DNA of 64,000 nt from Fibrisoma limi BUZ 3 (GTDB lineage: Bacteria; Bacteroidota; Bacteroidia; Cytophagales; Spirosomataceae): NCBI RefSeq assembly GCF_000296815.2, contig NC_019017.1, forward strand, positions 62,001-126,000, given 5' to 3'. Position 1 is the stretch's first letter. Every line of letters begins with the position of its first letter. Below are positions 51,995 through 61,535 of the stretch, one piece after another. The notes beneath the pieces were generated by a model. The model did no database searches, was not told the DNA's origin, and was given only the letters and a program-made list of their open reading frames with translations. A program made the position numbers and the translations under genes.

Positions 51995-52033
51995 AAAAAA
52001 GCCGCACTCAACTTCAGGGAATGAGGCTTTTTT
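51995..52033. terminator. Bidirectional terminator between initiator and nuclease-like gene
   Basis: Arms AAAAAAGCC (51995-52003) and GGCTTTTTT (52025-52033) make a hairpin with U tracts on both strands, between convergent genes. Confidence 0.65.
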
Positions 52034-52067
52034 GTTGCATATACTGTGCTGATATAATCACCTTATT

Positions 52068-53324
52068 CTAAACCGTCTGAGCAATCTTATCCAACACCCG
52101 GTGATTGTCCCCGAATCGACACAACGCATCGCAGTGGGTGCGAAGCTCCGACATCAGAATGTAACGAATCGGCGTCTTGGTTTGCCGGATGGAAGGGCGG
52201 GTTAGCTGCATCTCAACCTCCTTACGGCGGCTGTCGGGTACGACCAAATACAGTGTCGTGGCGTGATCGGGCAGCGAACAGCTCAGATCGGTTAGGCGCA
52301 GGATGCCCGAATAAATAGAGGTGCTTTTTTCTACCTCGAAGGCGCAGATGATTCGACCGGACCCTTTCTCTAACCAGACCACATCAATCAAGCTGATGGT
52401 TTGAGCCGTTTCCGGCGCGACCGGTAAAATGGGCAGGTTTTGCAGGCTCAAAAACGAAAATGAGTGGCCGTTGTACTGCCGGGAGATGTCATTGCGGGCG
52501 GCTACCACATCGTAACCCAGTGCTCGTCCAATCGTTAGCAGGTGATACTGCATTTCGCTGTGCGTCTGTTCTTCCTGTTGTTCATCAACCACCGACTTGT
52601 GGCGTTTGGAGAGTTGCTTTTCAAGTTTTTCGCGCTCAACGACGGGCTGATCCGCCAGACCCGGCACCAGCAGGTTGCCGACACCTATCTCATACAGTAA
52701 ACCTGACAAGGCTCCCAGATCGTTTGACAGTAGTTGCCGGTATTCAGCGTTCACCGCCAGCATTCTTTCCCGGATGGCCAGGTACTCCGACCATGACCCC
52801 AGCTTACGCCGTTCGTTGAAGAGCCGATTGTAGCCATTGATAATCGCCGTATTGAAGGGGGGAAGCCAGGTCGGATGCAGAAAGTAGAGGATGCTGGCTA
52901 CGGCCGGTCCAAGTCCCTTGATTTTATAGGCATCGAGTCGGATGATTTCGCTCACCACCGTTTCGGGCTTTGTTGCCTTCAGGCAACACTCCAGAAACTG
53001 ACCAAAATACCGCTTGTGGTCTTGGTTCTCATAGATGTCAGGAATGCGAAGCTTCGGCTTCCAGTAGAATGGGTGAGAAGCCCCCTCGAATACCTGCTTC
53101 TGTTCGGTAATGCAGGTAAGGACAAATTCTAAAGAGCTATCCTTAAAATCGTTGGGAAAACTACCATCCTTAATGTCGCTAACAACCTGTAAAACACCCC
53201 GACGGATCGACCGGAAGGCCTTCAGGCGATCTGCGTTATGCAGAAACCAACTCTGGTATGTTAGGTCCGGAGTTCGTTGATACGTAGCAATGACTTGGCT
53301 AAGGAAAGGAATTGAAGACGACAT
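52068..53324 (-). CDS. Putative PD-(D/E)XK nuclease-like protein with HhH-like N-terminal half
   Basis: Starting at the ATG before SSSIPFL, the product has 418 aa. The N-terminal half contains KIKGLGPAVASILYFLHP, a helix-hairpin-helix-like segment. The C-terminal half has SLIDVVWLEK and ICAFEVEKSTSIYSGILRL, the Asp...E-V-E-K arrangement of PD-(D/E)XK nucleases. It may be a stand-alone restriction-like enzyme or DNA repair protein; no methylase is adjacent. Not a member of a family that I can name. Confidence 0.5.
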   Translation of the reverse strand: MSSSIPFLSQVIATYQRTPDLTYQSWFLHNADRLKAFRSIRRGVLQVVSDIKDGSFPNDFKDSSLEFVLTCITEQKQVFEGASHPFYWKPKLRIPDIYENQDHKRYFGQFLECCLKATKPETVVSEIIRLDAYKIKGLGPAVASILYFLHPTWLPPFNTAIINGYNRLFNERRKLGSWSEYLAIRERMLAVNAEYRQLLSNDLGALSGLLYEIGVGNLLVPGLADQPVVEREKLEKQLSKRHKSVVDEQQEEQTHSEMQYHLLTIGRALGYDVVAARNDISRQYNGHSFSFLSLQNLPILPVAPETAQTISLIDVVWLEKGSGRIICAFEVEKSTSIYSGILRLTDLSCSLPDHATTLYLVVPDSRRKEVEMQLTRPSIRQTKTPIRYILMSELRTHCDALCRFGDNHRVLDKIAQTV

Positions 53325-53504
53325 ATAGTCAAAGGGCAATTGGAAAACGCTAAAGATGGTTATTTTCAGTATAAAAGAAAAAAGGACACCAAATTAAAAG
53401 TGGGGCAGCTTAACCAAAAATTCTATAAGCCACTTAGAAAATATTGTAATAACATCAATAGGTTATGCGAAGTTATAGTGGGGTCTAATCATATAACTCA
53501 ACGT

Positions 53505-54146
53505 ATGAAATACAAACTTAAGCTCGCCGTGAGCCTTGGTGTGGCATTACTTCTTACGCAATCTGTGATGGCCCAGCAGGATCAGCATGCGGGTCATGCC
53601 ATGAGCAGTCAGGCCGGAGGCACTGCCAGCAACGCCATGATGAAGTCCATGCAGTCGGGCATGAACCAGATGATGAGCATGAAAATGACCGGTGATCCCG
53701 ACCACGATTTCGCCACCTTGCTCAAAATGCACCACCAATCCGCCGTTGAGATGGCAGATCTGGAAATCAAGCAGGGCAAAAACGCCCAGGTAAAGGCGCT
53801 GGCCACTAAAATAAAAGCGGCCAATCAAAAAGAAATCACTGAACTAAACCAGTTCATCACCAGTCACAAACCCCAGTCATCCTCTTCAAAGCTGGGGCAG
53901 GATGCCATGAAAATCATGCATAGCGGCAGCCACTCGATGAATGGGAACGTGGATCACGACTTTGCCAGCATGATGGCCCAGCACCATCAGCAGGGCGTGG
54001 ACATGGCCAAGGCCTTTCTGAAAGAAGCCGGGCCGTCGGGCGGTAAAACCGAGAAGATGAAAACGATGGCCCAGAAGGTCATTCGGGAACAGACCAAAGA
54101 AATCAGCGAGTTGAAAAAGCTGGAAAATCAAGTAGCTTCTCGCTAA
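53505..54146 (+). CDS. Secreted protein with two DUF305 domains (copper-associated)
   Basis: Starting at the ATG before KYKLKLAVSLG, the product is 213 aa with a signal peptide (cleavage near VMAQQ). Two DUF305 repeats are seen: MTGDPDHDFATLLKMHHQSA with VEMADLEIKQGK, and MNGNVDHDFASMMAQHHQQG with VDMAKAFLKEAG. DUF305 proteins are ferritin-like four-helix proteins, rich in His and Met, found beside copper-resistance genes; they may bind or store Cu. A longer frame upstream lacks a signal peptide and is rejected. Confidence 0.82.
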   Translation: MKYKLKLAVSLGVALLLTQSVMAQQDQHAGHAMSSQAGGTASNAMMKSMQSGMNQMMSMKMTGDPDHDFATLLKMHHQSAVEMADLEIKQGKNAQVKALATKIKAANQKEITELNQFITSHKPQSSSSKLGQDAMKIMHSGSHSMNGNVDHDFASMMAQHHQQGVDMAKAFLKEAGPSGGKTEKMKTMAQKVIREQTKEISELKKLENQVASR

Positions 54147-54151
54147 TCCAA

Positions 54152-54182
54152 AAAAGGCCACCCCTACTAGCGGTGGCCTTTT
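54152..54182 (+). terminator. Intrinsic terminator after the first DUF305 gene
   Basis: Arms AAAAGGCCACC (54152-54162) and GGTGGCCTTTT (54172-54182), with a 9-base loop. Strong stem and U tract. Confidence 0.75.
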
Positions 54183-54333
54183 AAGTTGCCTTCATACAGC
54201 ATCATAAACACCTTACTAATCGTCATAAGCCAAGAGCTGGTGAGCAGACAGTCTGAATGCCAAGGGTTGTGAGGAGTTTGGCCACCGAAAACAATGCTTT
54301 CTTTTTCTTTTTTCAATTCAAAACAATAGCGTT

Positions 54334-55068
54334 ATGAAACAGATGTTTCTTGTCAACAAAACCCTGGCTGTGCTCTCACTGGCCGCAACGCTCGCCTTGA
54401 CGAGCTGTAGTAAAATCGATTCGACGGATGTCGCACCGGGAGAGGAAACGGAGATTGACTTCTCAGCCCGGAAATCGTCTGATGATCCCAATGATCAAGC
54501 CTTCGACAGGGAAATGACCCGAATCTTCCGCGAGATGCAGCGGATGGTCAACGACATGCCCATGACGGGTGATCCGGACATGGACTTTGCCATGATGATG
54601 AGCATGCACCACCAGTTAGGCATTGACGTTGGAAATGCCGAACTGCGGTACGGTAAACATCCCGAAGGCAAGGAATTAGCCGAAGAATCGAACCGGGGGA
54701 ACGCCGAAAGCCGGGAGCGGCTGCAATCTTACCTTCGGCAACACCCAGCACCGGAGCGGATCGATCCTAATGTGTACCAACAGTTCATGAGAGAGATGAG
54801 AACGGCCATGCAAACGATGAATCGATCGTTTCGACGGGTACCGAACACACCAGATGTCGATATCGATTTTGCCCGTAAGCTTTTGGAACACCATGAAGGG
54901 GCCATTGATATGGCTAACATCCAATTAAAATACGGGAATGACAGAGCACCGTTAGACGAGGGAAAAATCATTATCATCAGTCAAGGGGCTGAAATTATTG
55001 AACTGGCTGAGTTTGTAAATGAGCACGGTATTCCTAACACGACAGAGCCATTGTCAGATGATGAATAG
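54334..55068 (+). CDS. DUF305 lipoprotein (copper-associated)
   Basis: This 244-aa protein has a lipobox LTSC (Cys25). Two DUF305 domains follow (MTGDPDMDFAMMMSMHHQLG with IDVGNAELRYGK; PDVDIDFARKLLEHHEGAID with MANIQLKYGN). It is tethered to the membrane and likely binds copper in the periplasm. It resembles the preceding gene, from which it is separated by a terminator, so each has its own promoter. Confidence 0.8.
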   Translation: MKQMFLVNKTLAVLSLAATLALTSCSKIDSTDVAPGEETEIDFSARKSSDDPNDQAFDREMTRIFREMQRMVNDMPMTGDPDMDFAMMMSMHHQLGIDVGNAELRYGKHPEGKELAEESNRGNAESRERLQSYLRQHPAPERIDPNVYQQFMREMRTAMQTMNRSFRRVPNTPDVDIDFARKLLEHHEGAIDMANIQLKYGNDRAPLDEGKIIIISQGAEIIELAEFVNEHGIPNTTEPLSDDE

Positions 55069-55078
55069 CAAATTCTTA

Positions 55079-55121
55079 AAAGCGGTACGCCTTGTCTGTT
55101 AAGATCAGGTTGTACCGCTTT
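55079..55121 (+). terminator. Intrinsic terminator after the DUF305 lipoprotein gene
   Basis: Arms AAAGCGGTAC (55079-55088) and GTACCGCTTT (55112-55121), then TCTTTAC. Confidence 0.7.
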
Positions 55122-55276
55122 CTTTACTGCTCAGCCGCTACGCTTATTTTATTGTAATGGTTAGCACTCTGTCGGTTTACCAAAGCCACGGATTAGCCCG
55201 GAAATGCCAACAGGCGAATTTTTGTGTAGCTAATTCGCTTCCCGACTTCGCCAATGGCTGAAGAAGCGAGTTGGAA

Positions 55277-58156
55277 CTAGAAATTGTATCCTAATCCACC
55301 TCCGAAGGTCTTGTAACGCGTGTCATAGTCGGTGTGAAGAAACAGATTCTTGGTAAGGGTGTATTGCAGTTCCACGTGTGCTCGCAGATAACTATTGACC
55401 AGCCACTGTGCCTGATATTGGAAGTCAAGCCTGGGAAACAGACTTTGCTGACCACTCAGTTGAAACCGGACGTTGCCCCGTGTATCTACTTTAACCTCCG
55501 ATTGAATTAGGAACGGCAACATATATCGGACACCAGCTACAGCCCTAACAATGCGCCGACTGCCAATGGGCTGCCCCCCCTCCTCAGGACGTACCACACG
55601 TAGAAACTCTTCATTACCGCCGTCAATACCGGCAAATACCCGGAACCAGTCGCCGAAGTATCGTTCGTAATCCAGATCGAACTCGAACCGATTGGTTCGC
55701 CAGTCGTGATCACCGCCAGCGACAATCGCGTTTTTGTTATTGGAGACGTTTAAGGCAAAATAGTTGAGGGGGTAACCCGGTTGTAGGTAGCCCCATACGA
55801 AGGGCTGGTTATCGCGCATGTCACGCAGGTGCAGCTTCTGAATCTGGGCGATGGATGAGTCGGGTTGGTCGCTATAGCTGACCACACGAGCCATGCCGCT
55901 GAGCATGTGGTACAGCAGGTGGCAGTGAAAGAACCAGTCCTTTTCATCGTCGGCCATGAACTCAATGGTGACGCTTTCCATGGGCGATACGTTAACCGTA
56001 TGCTTCAAGGGTGAGTACTGTCCCTTCCCGTTGAGCACCCGAAAGTAATGGCCGTGCAGGTGAATGGGGTGCATCATCATCGTGTTGTTCATCATGCGAA
56101 TACGCACGATTTCACCGCGCCGAATCTGAATCATGTCAGCCCGCGACAGGGGCTGTCCGTTGAAGCCCCAGATGTAGCGAAACATGTTGCCCGTTAGGGT
56201 GAGCGGAATTTCACGGATGGGGTGATTAGCCGGAAAAACAATCGGCTCGGGAGACTTGAGAATGCTGTAGTCAATGGTGTTTTGTTCGTCCATCATGCTC
56301 ATGCCGTGGTCCGCCCCGTCCGCCGACGCATCGGCCATATCCCCGTGGTTCATGCCCTTCATTCCGGCCATACCCCCGGACTGTCTGCGATTCGACCGGC
56401 CCGCTGATGCGGGTTCGGTCCTGTTCATCTGGCTGTGGTCCATGCCTACCATATGATCCGGCTTTTTACCGTCCGTTTGCGTGGCAGGCATCGAATCCGC
56501 ACTAATGGCCATTTTACTATGATCCATGCCGGGCATGGGTGAATGATCCATTTGCCCGTGGTCCATTCCTGTCATGTCCATTTTACCATCTTTGGCTGGA
56601 TTCATGTCGCCCATGTTCATACCACTATGATCCATGCCCGCCATTGATCCGGCCGATTTTGATGACTTAGTAGTGTTTTTGGCCGCAGTCGGCTTCTTCG
56701 CTGCCGGCTTTCCGCCCATATCCATCCGGCTATGGTCCATTCCAGCCATTGACGCCTGTTTCTGGGGTTTAGTCCCGGTTGGCTTGGATGGCTCCATCTG
56801 CATCTGACTATGGTCCATGGCGCCCATGTCTGCTGCTTTCGGGGTCGGTTTTGGGGCATCCGTAGGGTGTTGGCTGGGTACATGATTCATTCCGGTCATA
56901 TTGTGCATCATCGGGCCGTTCATCTCTACGTTTGCCTGGGCCGTTGTGTCGGCACGTCCCATACGCATAGAACCCATACCCATGCCTCCCATACGGCTCA
57001 TGTTCGCCGTCAGCTTGTAGAGATCAGGGCGGGGTATGGTCGGGGCGTAGTGAACCAGGCCACTACCCAGCAGGGCCGATGCATAACCGGAACCATCCTG
57101 AGCCGTTGCCCGTATCTCGAAGGCACCCCCTTGGGGCACCGTAAGTAGAAAATCATACGTTTCGGCAATGGCAATCAGCCGACGGTCAACGTCCACAGGC
57201 TGAACGTCCAACCCGTCGGCTGCAATCAATTTGAGGGAACCGCCCGCAAAGTTCACATGAAAATAGGTCGAAGCGGAGGCATTGATGACCCGCAGTCGAA
57301 CGGTCTGGCCAGGCTTGATCTCCGGGTGACGAGTGGTGTCTTTACCGTTGATCAGAAACCGTTCGTAGTAGACGTCCGAAATATCCATCGGGGCCATTTT
57401 CATCATGGACTGGCGTAGATAAGCCCCTACGGCTTTGTGCCGGATGATGCGGTTAAGTGACTGGACGTTACCTTTTTTAATGGAATACCACTCGTTGCGC
57501 CGTTTTAGGTTTTTCAAAATGTAAGCCGGGTTTTCATTGGTCCAGTCCGACAGCAACAGCACCAGATCATGGTCGACTTTATGGGTGATTCGCTGAGGCT
57601 GAATAACGATTGATCCGTATACGCCAACCTGTTCCTGATAGCGGGTATGCGAGTGGAACCAATACGTACCTGACTGCACCAGCGGGTACTCGAATGTGTA
57701 GGTATCACCGGCATGAATGGGGGGCGTATTTAAGTAAGAAACCCCATCCTGTTTATTGGGAAGCAGTAGACCGTGCCAGTGCAACGAGGTTTCTGTCTTT
57801 AATTTATTGTGAACGCGTATTACGGCTACATCCCCTTCGGTAAACCGCATGGTTGGGCCTGGAATGCCGCCATTGATGGTCATCGCCTTGGTTGGCTTGC
57901 CGGTAATGTTAACCGTTTGTTCGTCAATGACCAGGTCGTAGGTTATCCGTTTACCGGTTAATTTTACCTTCGCCGACGCCTGCGGCCGGGAAACAGGTAA
58001 GGTTGTTCTGACCGCGGAAAAGTTCGACTTATCGGGGTCATACGGTTTATCAGTAGCCTGGTCAGTTGCAGCCGGGGTGTGTTGCTGATGCTGGGCGTAT
58101 GCCGTTGACAGCAGGAGCGTAGAAACGACGACCGAAAGAATATTGAAATGTTTCAT
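55277..58156 (-). CDS. Multicopper oxidase (CopA/PcoA-like) with Met/His-rich insert and C-terminal CopB-like beta-barrel
   Basis: This 959-aa protein has a signal peptide (residues 1-21). Copper ligands include HWHG (His126, His128), FHSH (His168, His170), HPIHLHGHYF and FFHCHLLYHM (about 743-752). Between about residues 395 and 625 is a Met/His-rich insert with many GMDHS(Q/K/R)M repeats, a copper-scavenging device. About 190 C-terminal residues after the oxidase look like a CopB/PcoB-type outer-membrane barrel ending in GGGLGYNF. CopA and CopB are normally separate, so this is a fusion. It oxidises Cu(I) in the periplasm. Confidence 0.87.
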   Translation of the reverse strand: MKHFNILSVVVSTLLLSTAYAQHQQHTPAATDQATDKPYDPDKSNFSAVRTTLPVSRPQASAKVKLTGKRITYDLVIDEQTVNITGKPTKAMTINGGIPGPTMRFTEGDVAVIRVHNKLKTETSLHWHGLLLPNKQDGVSYLNTPPIHAGDTYTFEYPLVQSGTYWFHSHTRYQEQVGVYGSIVIQPQRITHKVDHDLVLLLSDWTNENPAYILKNLKRRNEWYSIKKGNVQSLNRIIRHKAVGAYLRQSMMKMAPMDISDVYYERFLINGKDTTRHPEIKPGQTVRLRVINASASTYFHVNFAGGSLKLIAADGLDVQPVDVDRRLIAIAETYDFLLTVPQGGAFEIRATAQDGSGYASALLGSGLVHYAPTIPRPDLYKLTANMSRMGGMGMGSMRMGRADTTAQANVEMNGPMMHNMTGMNHVPSQHPTDAPKPTPKAADMGAMDHSQMQMEPSKPTGTKPQKQASMAGMDHSRMDMGGKPAAKKPTAAKNTTKSSKSAGSMAGMDHSGMNMGDMNPAKDGKMDMTGMDHGQMDHSPMPGMDHSKMAISADSMPATQTDGKKPDHMVGMDHSQMNRTEPASAGRSNRRQSGGMAGMKGMNHGDMADASADGADHGMSMMDEQNTIDYSILKSPEPIVFPANHPIREIPLTLTGNMFRYIWGFNGQPLSRADMIQIRRGEIVRIRMMNNTMMMHPIHLHGHYFRVLNGKGQYSPLKHTVNVSPMESVTIEFMADDEKDWFFHCHLLYHMLSGMARVVSYSDQPDSSIAQIQKLHLRDMRDNQPFVWGYLQPGYPLNYFALNVSNNKNAIVAGGDHDWRTNRFEFDLDYERYFGDWFRVFAGIDGGNEEFLRVVRPEEGGQPIGSRRIVRAVAGVRYMLPFLIQSEVKVDTRGNVRFQLSGQQSLFPRLDFQYQAQWLVNSYLRAHVELQYTLTKNLFLHTDYDTRYKTFGGGLGYNF

Positions 58157-58196
58157 TGGTAAAATCTTAACTCAGCTATAAGCAATAAACTAAAAT

Positions 58197-58222
58197 GCGG
58201 CCCCACAGGATAGTAAGGCCGC
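58197..58222 (-). terminator. Weak hairpin upstream of the oxidase gene
   Basis: GCGGCC (58197-58202) and GGCCGC (58217-58222) arms, 14-base loop, between the DUF305 membrane protein gene and the oxidase gene. The U tract is short, so termination would be partial. Confidence 0.4.
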
Positions 58223-58276
58223 TTGTAAAATTGTACTCAGTGGTTGCGAAACTTTTGGCCGATGATTTCAATGGGT

Positions 58277-58792
58277 TTATCGTTTATCTAACTCAGCCAG
58301 TTTTTCCTTCATCTGTTCAATTTCCTTTTCCTGTGAGGTGATAATATCCTCCTTTAACTTCTTAAGTTCAGGATCGGTCAGGTTAGCCTCTTTGGCCATC
58401 AGGATTGCTGAAGCGTGGTGCGGAATCATAGACTTGGCAAATTCTTTGTCGCCAACCGCGCCCTGCCGTCGGATGAGTAAAAAGAAACCCACTAAAGCAA
58501 GGGCACTAACGGCGATAATCAGGGCATTCCGTCGCTTATCCATGTACATGGCCGACATGACCAGAACTTCGATAATAATCATGGGCATGGTCATCAGGCC
58601 AGCCATGTAAAATTGGTTGACGTTGGGGATGACGTTGGCAAACCGGTCAACCATCGAGTACATCAGAATATACATGGATATAAAGGACAGTACGACCATG
58701 ATAGCCAATCTCCCATAGGGCCGTCCGTGGGACATGGAATGTCCTTGTTGCCTAGGCTGTGCGTGTGCAGTGTGTTGCTTGTGAGCTTCCAT
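58277..58792 (-). CDS. DUF305 membrane protein
   Basis: This 171-aa protein has a His-rich N-terminus. It has about three transmembrane helices (residues about 29-49, 61-82 and 88-107) and a C-terminal DUF305-type segment (FAKSMIPHHASAILMAKEAN). A trailing coiled-coil region rich in Glu/Lys follows. Such proteins are common beside copper efflux genes in Bacteroidetes. It probably assists periplasmic copper handling. Confidence 0.75.
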   Translation of the reverse strand: MEAHKQHTAHAQPRQQGHSMSHGRPYGRLAIMVVLSFISMYILMYSMVDRFANVIPNVNQFYMAGLMTMPMIIIEVLVMSAMYMDKRRNALIIAVSALALVGFFLLIRRQGAVGDKEFAKSMIPHHASAILMAKEANLTDPELKKLKEDIITSQEKEIEQMKEKLAELDKR

Positions 58793-58823
58793 ACGTTGAT
58801 TTGTTAGGTATATCTATAACAAA

Positions 58824-58855
58824 TAAGCCGCCCGATTAGATGAACGGGCGGCTTA
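58824..58855 (-). terminator. Strong terminator after copZ
   Basis: Arms TAAGCCGCCCG (58824-58834) and CGGGCGGCTTA (58845-58855), 10-base loop. It closes the copA-copZ unit on the - strand. Confidence 0.75.
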
Positions 58856-58891
58856 TAAGATTTGAATTGATTTTTACGAAACTTTTGGCAA

Positions 58892-59122
58892 TCAAAGGTG
58901 AGTAGTAGGTTCTGCCTGATAGCCCGCTCGCTTTACCGCTTCCTGAATTTCCTGGCCAATCCGGTTATCGGTTGTCTGGACAGTCAGAATTTTGTCGGCA
59001 CTGTCTGTATCTACATTCCATCCGTCAATGTGGGCAACACTTGGGATGTTATTCAGAAAGGGCGTCACGGCCGCCACACATCGACTGCATTGGATGTTCG
59101 TCTTGAAATTGAGCGTTTCCAT
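58892..59122 (-). CDS. copZ: Copper chaperone CopZ-like HMA protein
   Basis: This 76-aa single HMA domain has a CxxC metal motif IQCSRCVAAV (Cys12, Cys15). It delivers Cu(I) to the CopA ATPase encoded 47 bases upstream on the same strand. CSRC in place of CxxC with a preceding Met is a small deviation from the usual MxCxxC. Confidence 0.82.
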   Translation of the reverse strand: METLNFKTNIQCSRCVAAVTPFLNNIPSVAHIDGWNVDTDSADKILTVQTTDNRIGQEIQEAVKRAGYQAEPTTHL

Positions 59123-59169
59123 AAGCGTTGCTATTTTTGTGACTTTGCCTTATTAACCACTGGAATGGC

Positions 59170-61449
59170 TTACAGTTTCGCCGAACGCAACCGCAAACTA
59201 TTCGTTACGACCGACACCGAGCTGAGCGCCATGGCCGCTCCGGCAATCATTGGATTCAGTAAGAAGCCGTTAACCGGATATAACAGACCGGCCGCGATAG
59301 GAATGCCAATGACGTTGTAGATGAACGCCCAGAACAGGTTCTGCCGGATGGCCTGCACCGTTTTCCTCGACAATTGCAAGGCTTTGGGTACGCTCTTTAG
59401 ATCCGAGGTAATGAGCGTCATCTTGGCGACATCCATGGCAATGTCAGAACCGCGGCCCATCGCTATACTGACGTCAGCCTGCGCCAGTGCCTGCGAATCG
59501 TTGATGCCGTCGCCGATCATGGCCACCACCTTGCCCTGCGCTTGCAGTTCCTGCACGAAAGCCGCTTTATCAGCGGGTAGGGCTTCGGCCCGGTAGTCAC
59601 TGACACCAACCGCTTTCGCCACAGCTTGTGCGGTTTGCTGATTATCACCAGTCATCATGTAAACGGCAATGCCTCGCTTTCTCAGCGTGTGAATGGCTTC
59701 ACGGGAGGTATGTTTCACCGGATCGGCAATGGCCATCACCGCCAGAATGCGCGTTTGATCGGCGAAATACACTACCGTTTTCGCTGCCTCCTGCCAGTCG
59801 GTCGCCAGCTTCTGTACGGTAGGGGTAATCCTAAGTCCTTGTTCAGCCAGCAACCGGGCATTGCCCACGACATAGGTATTGTTCTGGTAGCGGCCCGAAA
59901 CGCCCCGGCCCGTCAGGCTTTCGAATCCCACGAGAACCGAGCCGACAACACCGTCGGCCCGTAGCCGCTCGACCACCGCATCAGCCAGCGGGTGTTCAGA
60001 CCGGGCTTCCAGGGCGTAGAGTACGGGCGAAAGGTTAGGGATCTCCCCATCACTTACCTGCCAGGCCAGATCCGTCACGGTGGGTTTGCCTTCGGTAATG
60101 GTGCCGGTTTTGTCCAGCACGACCGCATTAACCTTGTAGCCCAGCTCCAGACTTTCGGCGTCTTTGATGAGGATGTTGTTGTCGGCTCCTTTGCCAACAC
60201 CGACCATGATGGCTGTAGGCGTGGCCAAGCCCAGCGCGCAGGGGCAGGCAATCACCAGCACCGTTACCGAAGTCAGTAAGGCGTGCGTGAACGCATTTTC
60301 TCCGCCAAACAGCATCCAGGCCGCAAACGTCAGGATGGCTATGCCAATCACGACGGGCACGAAGATACCCGCAATCTTGTCCACTAATTTCTGCACCGGG
60401 GCCTTGCTGCCCTGGGCCTCCTGCACCATGCGAATAATCTGCGCCAGCACGGTTTCACCGCCGACTTTCCGAGCCGTAAAGCGGAACGACCCTTTCTGGT
60501 TGATCGTACCGGCAAAGACAGATTCACCGGTCCGTTTGGCCACCGGAATGGCTTCACCCGAAATCATGCTTTCATCCACGTACGACTCACCCGATTCGAC
60601 GACCCCATCGACTGGAATTTTCTCACCCGGTCGCACGACGATGATCTGACCAACGCGTACCTGAGCAATGGGCAATTCACGTTCAACCGAATGCGGCCCG
60701 GCACCTTCCTCGACGATCCGGACCGTTTTCGGCTGCAAGCCCATTAACTTTTTAAGGGCCGACGACGTGTTTGATTTGGCGCGCTCTTCCAGCAGCTTAC
60801 CCAGCGAGATAAAGGCAATGACTACCGCAGCGGCTTCAAAGTACACGTGCGGATGCAACCCGCGGCTGTGCCAGAATTCGGGATAGAGCGTATTGAAGGC
60901 ACTGAACAGAAAGGCAATGCCGGTGGATAGAGCCACCAGCGTATCCATGTTGGCCTTGCCGTGTCGTGCCTGTTTGTACGCGTTGATAAAATAAGACCGG
61001 CCCAACCAGAAAACGACTGGTGCCGATAGGGCCATCATGATGTAGTTGCCATAAGGCATGTCCATAAAGAACATACCGATAATCACCACGGGAAGGGAGA
61101 GAATGGCCGCCCAGATGGTCCGTTGCTTAACGGCTTCGTAATGACGCTGCTGGGCCTCCTGTTGAACCTGTTGGGGGTCTTCCGCATCCACCACTAAATC
61201 ATAGCCGATGGATTGCACCACTTGCTGCATTCCTTGCGGGGTAATGGCTTTAGGATCATACTCAACCGCAACGGATTGGTTGGCGTAATTGACGGCCGCT
61301 TTTGCCACGCCGGGCGTGTTGTTTAGCATCGACTCGACGCTAACGGCGCAGGCCGCGCAGGTCATCTCCAGCACCGGAAACGTTTGGCGGGTTATTGCTC
61401 CGCCCGGTCGAATAGGCTTTTCTAAGGCGGAACTCGCTGCATTTACCAT
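59170..61449 (-). CDS. copA: Cu(I)-exporting P1B-type ATPase CopA
   Basis: This 759-aa P-type ATPase has one N-terminal HMA domain ([10 protein letters not shown], Cys31, Cys34) and eight expected helices. The metal-site motif is CPC in [13 protein letters not shown] (about residues 398-410), with the phosphorylation site DKTGT (about 444-448), the HP motif SEHPLADAV and [13 protein letters not shown] marks the P1B-1 (Cu+) class. It exports Cu(I) (possibly Ag(I)) from the cytoplasm. It is followed by copZ. Confidence 0.95.
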   Translation of the reverse strand: MVNAASSALEKPIRPGGAITRQTFPVLEMTCAACAVSVESMLNNTPGVAKAAVNYANQSVAVEYDPKAITPQGMQQVVQSIGYDLVVDAEDPQQVQQEAQQRHYEAVKQRTIWAAILSLPVVIIGMFFMDMPYGNYIMMALSAPVVFWLGRSYFINAYKQARHGKANMDTLVALSTGIAFLFSAFNTLYPEFWHSRGLHPHVYFEAAAVVIAFISLGKLLEERAKSNTSSALKKLMGLQPKTVRIVEEGAGPHSVERELPIAQVRVGQIIVVRPGEKIPVDGVVESGESYVDESMISGEAIPVAKRTGESVFAGTINQKGSFRFTARKVGGETVLAQIIRMVQEAQGSKAPVQKLVDKIAGIFVPVVIGIAILTFAAWMLFGGENAFTHALLTSVTVLVIACPCALGLATPTAIMVGVGKGADNNILIKDAESLELGYKVNAVVLDKTGTITEGKPTVTDLAWQVSDGEIPNLSPVLYALEARSEHPLADAVVERLRADGVVGSVLVGFESLTGRGVSGRYQNNTYVVGNARLLAEQGLRITPTVQKLATDWQEAAKTVVYFADQTRILAVMAIADPVKHTSREAIHTLRKRGIAVYMMTGDNQQTAQAVAKAVGVSDYRAEALPADKAAFVQELQAQGKVVAMIGDGINDSQALAQADVSIAMGRGSDIAMDVAKMTLITSDLKSVPKALQLSRKTVQAIRQNLFWAFIYNVIGIPIAAGLLYPVNGFLLNPMIAGAAMALSSVSVVTNSLRLRSAKL

Positions 61450-61535
61450 GACTGATAATTTTTTATTTTAGGCAAAGTTCGCCACAGTGGAGGCCGAATC
61501 CGTTACACAATTGCCCGCTTTGCTTGTAAAATTGT

